NCBI GenBank assembly: GCA_900637275.1
Contig: LR134362.1
Span: 124,001 to 188,000, forward strand
DNA from: [Pasteurella] aerogenes
Lineage (GTDB): Bacteria > Pseudomonadota > Gammaproteobacteria > Enterobacterales > Pasteurellaceae
Reading direction: 5' to 3'
Length of the DNA: 64,000 nucleotides
The notes under the pieces were generated by a model. It had not been told where the DNA came from, searched no databases, and saw nothing but the letters and a program-made list of their open reading frames with translations. This document shows, one piece after another, positions 36,604 to 41,729 of this stretch (its first letter is position 1; every line of letters starts with the position of its first letter). The position numbers were made by a program, and so were the translations under genes.

Positions 36604-37736
36604 TGAACACCTACAACAAACGCATTTTACTCTCTGTTACAGGAATGTCGCCCGCAGTCGTGACTGAAACCCTGTATGCTCTCGTAACAGAGAAAGGATT
36701 TATTCCGACAGAAATTCGAGTTATTACCACGTTACAAGGTAAAAATAAACTACTTGACGCTTTACTACGCCGAGGCGCATTGGCGGAATTTATTGCCGAC
36801 TATGGCGAACAATATGGTTTTTCACATATTCATTTTGATGAGAGCTGTATTGAAGTCATTAACGATACAAGCGGTGAAAAATTAGCGGATATTCGCACGC
36901 CTGAAGAAAATGATTTAGCAGCAGACCAAATCGTCAAACTAGTTGGGCAACTTTGCCAAGACGAGCATTCAGCTATTCACGTTTCGATTGCAGGCGGTCG
37001 CAAGACAATGGGCTTTTTCTTAGGTTATGCCCTTTCTCTCTATGGTCGTAAACAAGATAGCTTATCTCACGTTTTGGTTTCAGCCGAATTTGAAAATGTG
37101 CGAGATTTTTATTATCCGAAGCCTTACTCTTGTGAAATTTTCAATGATAAAGGGGTTGCTTTGGACGCATCACAAGGCAAAGTTATGCTGGCAGAAATCC
37201 CTTGGGTTCGTTTAGGGCTTGGCGTTCCTACGGATTTATTAAATAACCAAATTTCTTACAGCCAATCTGTTCATAATGCACAGCACATTTTAGAAACACC
37301 GACAATCTCGTTTATAGGGAAAATTATCGATCGACAAGTCAAATTTGGTGAGCATATCATCAAACTAGCTCCACGAGGATATACTTTCTTATTATCATTG
37401 GTGATTGCCAAAGAACAACAATGGAAATTTAACTATAACAAGCAAGAAGAAAAAATCATTGAACTTTATCTCCAAATTTACGAATTGGTTAAAGGAAATG
37501 ATCTTAGTATGCAAGATCGTTTGACTGGAAAATATTATGAGTTAGATCTTCTTAAAAAAGTCCTTTCCGAATCAGCGCATGATATTAATGAAAAAGTACG
37601 TAAAGCCTTTTCATTAGGGAAATCCGTTAAAGTGCCTTATATTCCTTCTGCAAAGAGGGGGTGTTACGAATTAATGGTTGAAAGTGCTGATATTGATTTT
37701 TCTAGTATTCAACCTGAAATCCAACATCTCCTTTAA
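36603..37736 (+). CDS. CARF protein of the NE0113/TIGR02584 family with winged-helix-like C-terminus
   Basis: 377 aa. The N-terminal CARF part (RILLSVTGMSPAVVTETLYA; ligand motif SIAGGRKTMGFFLGYA at 128-143) belongs to the family often labelled Csm6 ring nuclease. The C-terminal 140 residues do not look like HEPN. FGEHIIKLAPRGYTFLLSLV, then ESAHDINEKVRKAF, then VPYIPSAKRGCYEL, resemble the order of an OmpR-type winged helix. The only R-x6-H (Arg244-His251) lies in a predicted beta hairpin, not a helix. It may be a cyclic-oligoadenylate-sensing regulator, a ring nuclease, or both. Last gene of the operon, followed by a terminator. Confidence 0.82.
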   Translation: MNTYNKRILLSVTGMSPAVVTETLYALVTEKGFIPTEIRVITTLQGKNKLLDALLRRGALAEFIADYGEQYGFSHIHFDESCIEVINDTSGEKLADIRTPEENDLAADQIVKLVGQLCQDEHSAIHVSIAGGRKTMGFFLGYALSLYGRKQDSLSHVLVSAEFENVRDFYYPKPYSCEIFNDKGVALDASQGKVMLAEIPWVRLGLGVPTDLLNNQISYSQSVHNAQHILETPTISFIGKIIDRQVKFGEHIIKLAPRGYTFLLSLVIAKEQQWKFNYNKQEEKIIELYLQIYELVKGNDLSMQDRLTGKYYELDLLKKVLSESAHDINEKVRKAFSLGKSVKVPYIPSAKRGCYELMVESADIDFSSIQPEIQHLL

Positions 37737-37748
37737 TCCTTTCTATAT

Positions 37749-37774
37749 AAGCGGTGAGTTTTCACCGCTTTTTT
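37749..37774 (+). terminator. Terminator of the type III operon
   Basis: AAGCGGTGA (37749-37757), loop GTTT, TCACCGCTT (37762-37770), then a T-run. It closes the cas10-to-CARF transcript, so the ssb/cas1 genes beyond need another promoter. The following ACAAATTTGC and the GCGGT-based stem resemble terminators of the other uptake-signal clade of Pasteurellaceae. Confidence 0.9.
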
Positions 37775-37800
37775 ACAAATTTGCAATTCATTTCCTCTTC

Positions 37801-37856
37801 ATTATTTTCCCTTATTATTATCTCATCAGTTAGCAAAATAATAAGGGGAAAATAAT
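37801..37856 (+). promoter_or_regulatory. Inverted repeat covering the ribosome site and start of the next gene
   Basis: ATTATTTTCCCTTATTATT (37801-37819) pairs with 37837-37856 (AATAATAAGG then GGAAAATAAT) over about 19 base pairs with one bulged G. The right arm contains the ribosome site AAGGGG and the first two bases of the ATG at 37855. In RNA this would hide the start; in DNA it could be an operator. Either would control the cassette's first gene. Confidence 0.6.
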
Positions 37857-38205
37857 GTTAGATTTAACTATTCGTAATAATAACAATCAAAACAATATTT
37901 TTATTCCTTATACTCCAAGTGAAATTGAAGCACTTATCGCTGGCTATGTCGAAAAATATGATGAACGTGCTTATAACAAACGTTGCTTTATTAAAAATAA
38001 TAAAAAGTGGATCCATAACTTGGAGGCATTACGCAATAAATTAAATAATGAGTATGGTCGTTATATTGACGACGAAGAACTTTCTGCAAAATATCCAGAA
38101 GGATTTGGGTATGACGTAGAGAATTATTATACTCGAAATAAAAACCAAAAATTGAAAAACAGCAAATCATTTAAAGATTTAATGAGTAAGGTAAGAATTC
38201 ATTAA
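37855..38205 (+). CDS. Unknown 116-aa protein in the CRISPR island
   Basis: Not recognised. A small, basic, AT-rich gene: after a polar start (LDLTIRNNNNQNNIFIPYTP) comes a predicted helix (SEIEALIAGYVEKYDE), a segment KWIHNLEALRNKLNNEYGR, and a Lys/Asn-rich tail. No membrane segment or signal peptide. The ribosome site is strong (AAGGGG) but buried in an inverted repeat. It opens a cassette with ssb and two more unknown genes ahead of cas2-cas1; similar small proteins occur on mobile elements, so a mobile origin is possible. Confidence 0.6.
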   Translation: MLDLTIRNNNNQNNIFIPYTPSEIEALIAGYVEKYDERAYNKRCFIKNNKKWIHNLEALRNKLNNEYGRYIDDEELSAKYPEGFGYDVENYYTRNKNQKLKNSKSFKDLMSKVRIH

Positions 38206-38217
38206 ATCTTACAAATT

Positions 38218-38257
38218 TGTATTTTAGATTGTGTTTATCAAAAACATCTAAAATACA
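38218..38257 (+). promoter_or_regulatory. Inverted repeat upstream of ssb
   Basis: TGTATTTTAGAT (38218-38229) and ATCTAAAATACA (38246-38257) are perfect 12-bp arms with a 16-base spacer, 36 bases before the ssb ATG. No T-run follows directly, so an operator or mRNA structure is more likely than a plain terminator. Confidence 0.5.
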
Positions 38258-38293
38258 TTTATTACATCAACCATAACCTTAGAGGAAAATATT

Positions 38294-38725
38294 ATGTCTA
38301 GTATAAACAAAGTTATTTTAATTGGTCGTTTAGGCTCAAATCCAGAATTAAGAACAATGCCAAATGGCGAAGCTGTCACTTCAATCAGTATTGCAACTAA
38401 TGAAACTTGGACAGATAAAAGCAATGGAGAGAAAAAAGAACAGACAGAATGGCATCGCTGTATCTTTTTCCGTAAGCAAGCAGAAACTGTTGCTCACTAT
38501 TTAAGAAAAGGCTCCCTCGTTTATATTGAAGGGAAATTAAGAACTAAGCAATGGCAAGATCAGGAAGGAAAAAAACAATATTCCACAGAAGTTCATGCTC
38601 ATACTTTCCAATTTTTAGATGGTAAGCAAGAAAGTCCTTATACCATCAAAAAAGAGATAGAAAAACAAGGCAATGATGTACCAGAAACAATTCCATTCGA
38701 CGATGACAAAGATTGCCCATTTTAA
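38294..38725 (+). CDS. ssb: Single-stranded DNA-binding protein in the CRISPR island
   Basis: 143 aa. OB-fold SSB: SSINKVILIGRLGSNPELR, the Trp-bearing WHRCIFFRKQAETVAHYLRKG and SLVYIEGKLRTKQWQD are hallmark stretches. The linker is short and the acidic tip (PFDDDKDCPF) ends in the Pro-Phe that recruits partner proteins. Its AT-rich coding suggests it is an accessory copy of the kind carried by mobile elements. Near cas1-cas2 it might protect or handle single-stranded DNA during spacer capture or after nuclease attack; this is inference. Confidence 0.93.
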   Translation: MSSINKVILIGRLGSNPELRTMPNGEAVTSISIATNETWTDKSNGEKKEQTEWHRCIFFRKQAETVAHYLRKGSLVYIEGKLRTKQWQDQEGKKQYSTEVHAHTFQFLDGKQESPYTIKKEIEKQGNDVPETIPFDDDKDCPF

Positions 38726-38800
38726 AATCACAAATTTGTAATTAATTTATTTAGAAATTTTATCCGCTATTATCTTCATAAATATAAGTCAAGAGGAAAA

Positions 38801-39646
38801 ATGTTTTATATTACCAAAGCAAACTACCATACTTTATTAAATTCATTAGAATTAAATATTCCTTTTAATAGAAATGAAGAGAAAGAGTATTTTTGGGGTT
38901 CTAAAATGACCTCTTTTGATCTTGACTTAAGCTATTTCACATTCGAGGAAGCTAAAGCATTATTAATTAGCGATCTTTTATTTAGTGATACCAAATCAGC
39001 ACTGAATTCGATGCTGATTAAAAAAGTATATAAAGATCAGAGAAAATGGGTTTTCCAATTAGGAACGCCTAGCTATCATATTTCTGGGGATTGTGAACGT
39101 CTACAAAGCGATTTTATTAATGTTCGTGTACCTAAATCTATGCAATTAAGAGGGAATCACGAAATTGAGCAGTATCGTGCCTATTTCATTGATAATTTTG
39201 CAAAATATGGGCGATCAGAAAATAAAATTGATCCGATTGTTTTCTGTCGAAAACTGATTGAATTATTTAAATTAACCGAATCTGCAAAGGAAATGGAACA
39301 ATTCTATCTTCGTCGCGAATATTATTCTAACTCTGGCGTAGAAGAATTTAACCTAACATTAAATTTTGAGAAAGAAGCAAATGAAATTAATTCATTAATT
39401 GAAGTATTTAATGAATTAGTGAAAGATGTTGAGCCATCAATATCTCGCTTTGCATATAGCTATACCAAGAAAGATGTAGATAGCGAAGAGTATGCTCAGC
39501 TTAAAACTATCTTTGAACAAAGAAAAGCATTATGGGCTCGTATTTTAAACTTTCACTTTAGAAAACTAGCGAAAGAAGGCTTTGATCTAAATGAAAAAAT
39601 ATTTGAGCTAGTCGGTTTTCAGACTTGCAAGAAGTGTTGTCATTAA
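38801..39646 (+). CDS. Unknown 281-aa protein with possible metal-binding residues
   Basis: Not recognised. A soluble protein with the segment TPSYHISGDCERLQSDFINV (about residues 90-109), whose H-x5-C-x2-L pattern followed by INVRVP looks conserved in style, and a C-terminal cluster TCKKCCH. The His and Cys could bind zinc together. The middle is helical and charged (YLRREYYSNSGVEEFNLTLN). The ribosome site AAGAGG is good. It sits between ssb and cas2 in the same direction, so it is probably co-transcribed with the adaptation genes. Confidence 0.6.
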   Translation: MFYITKANYHTLLNSLELNIPFNRNEEKEYFWGSKMTSFDLDLSYFTFEEAKALLISDLLFSDTKSALNSMLIKKVYKDQRKWVFQLGTPSYHISGDCERLQSDFINVRVPKSMQLRGNHEIEQYRAYFIDNFAKYGRSENKIDPIVFCRKLIELFKLTESAKEMEQFYLRREYYSNSGVEEFNLTLNFEKEANEINSLIEVFNELVKDVEPSISRFAYSYTKKDVDSEEYAQLKTIFEQRKALWARILNFHFRKLAKEGFDLNEKIFELVGFQTCKKCCH

Positions 39647-39657
39647 GAGGAAAAATA

Positions 39658-39804
39658 ATGGGCGATATTTTAGACGAAATCCAACAAATCATTTTTACAC
39701 ATAGCATCAATGATGAACCATTCCTGTATTTATATCAGGAGATCATTTCGGAGGAAGACGAATGGACACTACCCGAACTCGATATCTCATTGCTTATGAT
39801 ATAG
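39658..39804 (+). CDS. Possible 48-aa acidic protein overlapping cas2
   Basis: ATG at 39658 has an AGAGG ribosome site eight bases before and follows the 281-aa gene by 11 bases. The reading is GDILDEIQQIIFTHSIND, then EPFLYLYQEIISEEDEW, ending TLPELDISLLMI. It is acidic and helical and runs 43 bases into cas2, whose own ribosome site (GGAGGA) lies inside it. That arrangement suggests translational coupling. It is too short to identify; a spacer ORF is possible. Confidence 0.5.
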   Translation: MGDILDEIQQIIFTHSINDEPFLYLYQEIISEEDEWTLPELDISLLMI

Positions 39805-40046
39805 CAGATAGAAAAAGACTCTATCGTATACATAAGCAAGTCGAAGCCTACGCCATCGGTGGGCAAAAGTCGTTCTATGAATGTTGGCTCACGCCCCACG
39901 AACTTGCAAATTTTAAGGAAAAAATCACCGCTTTAATGGAAAACAGCGAAGATCGTGTGTTTATTTATCAACTGCACGCCGACATCGAGCCTGAACTTTT
40001 TGGCAAAGCACATTTGCAATCTATTCAACCTTTTTTGTTAGTATAA
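39762..40046 (+). CDS. cas2: Cas2, first copy
   Basis: 94 aa. Cas2 is the scaffold of the Cas1-Cas2 spacer integrase. The ferredoxin-like start RYLIAYDIADRKRLYRIHKQ has the conserved Asp after Tyr, and QKSFYECWLTPHELANFKEK is the second conserved strand. The end (LQSIQPFLLV) is short. It is separated from cas1 by seven bases. A second, different cas2 follows cas1. Confidence 0.92.
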   Translation: MDTTRTRYLIAYDIADRKRLYRIHKQVEAYAIGGQKSFYECWLTPHELANFKEKITALMENSEDRVFIYQLHADIEPELFGKAHLQSIQPFLLV

Positions 40047-40053
40047 GGAGAAG

Positions 40054-41130
40054 ATGATGTCTAGCTTATATATTGACCGCAAAGGTACCGAAATCAAAAT
40101 TAGTGGTGAAGCCCTTGTTTGTTATGAAAATGATGAACGGATTGGCACCATTCCCCTTGCCCCGATTGAACGCATCTATTTAAAAGGCGATGTGAAACTG
40201 CAAGCGTCTTTGCTTGCCAAATTGGGCGAACGCAATATCGGCATTATTTGCCTATCTGGGCGTAAAAATACGCCAACGCTCTTTATGTCGCAACCGCACA
40301 ATGATGCTGAACGACGTCTTTCTCAATATGAGCTTTCCAACAATGAAGCCTTTTGTCTTGCTTTTGCGAAAAAACTGATTACGCTCAAACTAGTTACGCA
40401 GAAAAACTGGCTATGGCAAGCCAGCAACGCTCGTCTGGATAAAAAAAGTCTGCTTGTACCCAAAGCGGAAGAACTAGACAGCTTAATTGCGAAAATCGAT
40501 CAACAAACCACGCTTGCATCCCTTCGTGGCATTGAGGGCAGAGCCGCCAGCGCTTATTTCACTGCCTTAAGCCTTTATCTTCCAGCATCGCTCCGTTTTG
40601 AAGGACGAAACCGCCGTCCGCCACGCGATCCCTTTAATGCGGTGATGTCACTCAGTTATACCTTATTACATTCCGAAGCAGTGCTGACTGCTTACGGTGC
40701 GGGGCTTGATCCTTACATTGGCTTTTTACATAGCTTAGATTACGGACGAGAATCTCTTGCTTGCGATTTAATTGAACCAATTCGACCGCTTGTAGACAAC
40801 TGGTTATTAGGCTGTTTTCGTCAGGAAATTCTACGCCATGAACATTTTTCTACCACGCAAGAGGGGTGTTTTTTAGGCAAAGCAGGGCGCATTCATTTCT
40901 ATCAAGAATATGAAAAGATGATCATTAACTGGCGCAAAATGCTTACGGAAAATTGCTACGATTTAGTGCAACTGTTTAAAACTTGTAACCTTGATTGCTC
41001 GCCACAACGCCGAGCGAGCCAACTCTCACCAGCTAGCTTTGTGCAATATGAACAAAACTGGAAACAGCTACTTGAACATTATTATTTTAACCAACGCACG
41101 ATGTTGAGCAACTATGCGTTTTATTTTTAA
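40054..41130 (+). CDS. cas1: Cas1, CRISPR integrase
   Basis: 358 aa. Cas1 inserts new spacers at the leader end. Metal-binding residues are in place: Glu161 (LRGIEGRAASAYF), His226 (GFLHSLDYGRES) and Asp238/Glu241 (LACDLIEPIRPLVDNW). It has a longer C-terminal helical part than Cas1 of type I-E. No reverse transcriptase is fused or nearby. A reverse ACAAGCGGT uptake signal lies at 40795-40803. Confidence 0.96.
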   Translation: MMSSLYIDRKGTEIKISGEALVCYENDERIGTIPLAPIERIYLKGDVKLQASLLAKLGERNIGIICLSGRKNTPTLFMSQPHNDAERRLSQYELSNNEAFCLAFAKKLITLKLVTQKNWLWQASNARLDKKSLLVPKAEELDSLIAKIDQQTTLASLRGIEGRAASAYFTALSLYLPASLRFEGRNRRPPRDPFNAVMSLSYTLLHSEAVLTAYGAGLDPYIGFLHSLDYGRESLACDLIEPIRPLVDNWLLGCFRQEILRHEHFSTTQEGCFLGKAGRIHFYQEYEKMIINWRKMLTENCYDLVQLFKTCNLDCSPQRRASQLSPASFVQYEQNWKQLLEHYYFNQRTMLSNYAFYF

Positions 41131-41145
41131 CGTATATCAACAACA

Positions 41146-41218
41146 GACACGAAGCATCGTGTCCCTACAATCATATATTTTATATCAATTTCATTGTAGG
41201 GACGCCACGCTTGGCGTC
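41146..41218. repeat. REP-like element: two hairpins in inverted arrangement
   Basis: GACACGA-AGCA-TCGTGTC (41146-41163) and GACGCCA-CGCT-TGGCGTC (41201-41218) are each near-perfect hairpins. Just inside them lie the inverted sequences CCTACAAT (from 41164) and ATTGTAGG (to 41200). This paired structure resembles a bipartite REP element or tiny MITE of the kind spread between genes in this family. It separates cas1 from the second cas2. Confidence 0.65.
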
Positions 41219-41270
41219 CGCAACAAGCGATTAGATTTCTCCCATATTTTGCAAATTAAAAGGAGACCTT

Positions 41271-41555
41271 ATGCAATACCTCATTGGCTACGATATTACC
41301 GATGAAAAACGGTTGCAAAAAATTCATAAAATAATGACCAAATACGCCACACCCATTCAATACAGCATTTTTCTGTTTGAAGGAATGCGTAAAGAATTGC
41401 AACATTGTATTGATGACGTGATGACCGTTTTTCACAAAAAAGAAGACGATTTGCGCATTTATCCACTGCCAAGCAATGGCAAACAGTGGCAACTTGGCAA
41501 GGCGGTATTGCCTGAAGGGATCATTTGGACGTCATTGCCACTCAATAAGGCTTAA
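41271..41555 (+). CDS. cas2: Cas2, second copy
   Basis: 94 aa, clearly Cas2 but distinct from the copy at 39762. It begins MQYLIGYDITDEKRLQKIHK, then ATPIQYSIFLFEGMRKEL, and ends in a region with IYPLPSNGKQWQLGKAVLPE. Ribosome site AAGGAG. It is the gene nearest the leader. The two copies share little beyond the family pattern, so this is not a recent duplication. One may pair with Cas1 and the other be a leftover or have another role. Confidence 0.9.
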   Translation: MQYLIGYDITDEKRLQKIHKIMTKYATPIQYSIFLFEGMRKELQHCIDDVMTVFHKKEDDLRIYPLPSNGKQWQLGKAVLPEGIIWTSLPLNKA

Positions 41556-41729
41556 ATTCGGCTCGAAAAGTGCGGTCAATTTTGGTAAAATATTTGCGTT
41601 TTTGACAAGTGGGAAAATACGAATTGATGAAAATTTACTCAATTCCACACCCAGCTTCTCAACTTCTTGAGAATCTTGGGAAGCGATTATTTAATTTATT
41701 GAAAAATAAAGAAAATTTACCTTTCCGCA
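41556..41729 (+). promoter_or_regulatory. CRISPR leader
   Basis: A 174-base AT-rich, gene-free stretch directly before the first perfect repeat, on the side of cas1-cas2 and at the end opposite the degenerate repeats. Both signs mark it as the leader holding the array promoter and the integration signal. It includes an uptake signal (AAAAGTGCGGTCAATTTTGG, near 41565). I could not fix the promoter hexamers. Confidence 0.7.

Noticed and set aside
36603..37736. Labelling this gene as a HEPN RNase Csm6
   Set aside because: No convincing helical R-x4-6-H motif is visible, and the C-terminus looks like a winged helix; only the CARF part supports the Csm6 name.
39762..41130. Reverse transcriptase or RT-Cas1 fusion for capturing RNA spacers
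   Set aside because: Cas1 is of ordinary length, and no RT motif (such as YADD) is seen in the island.
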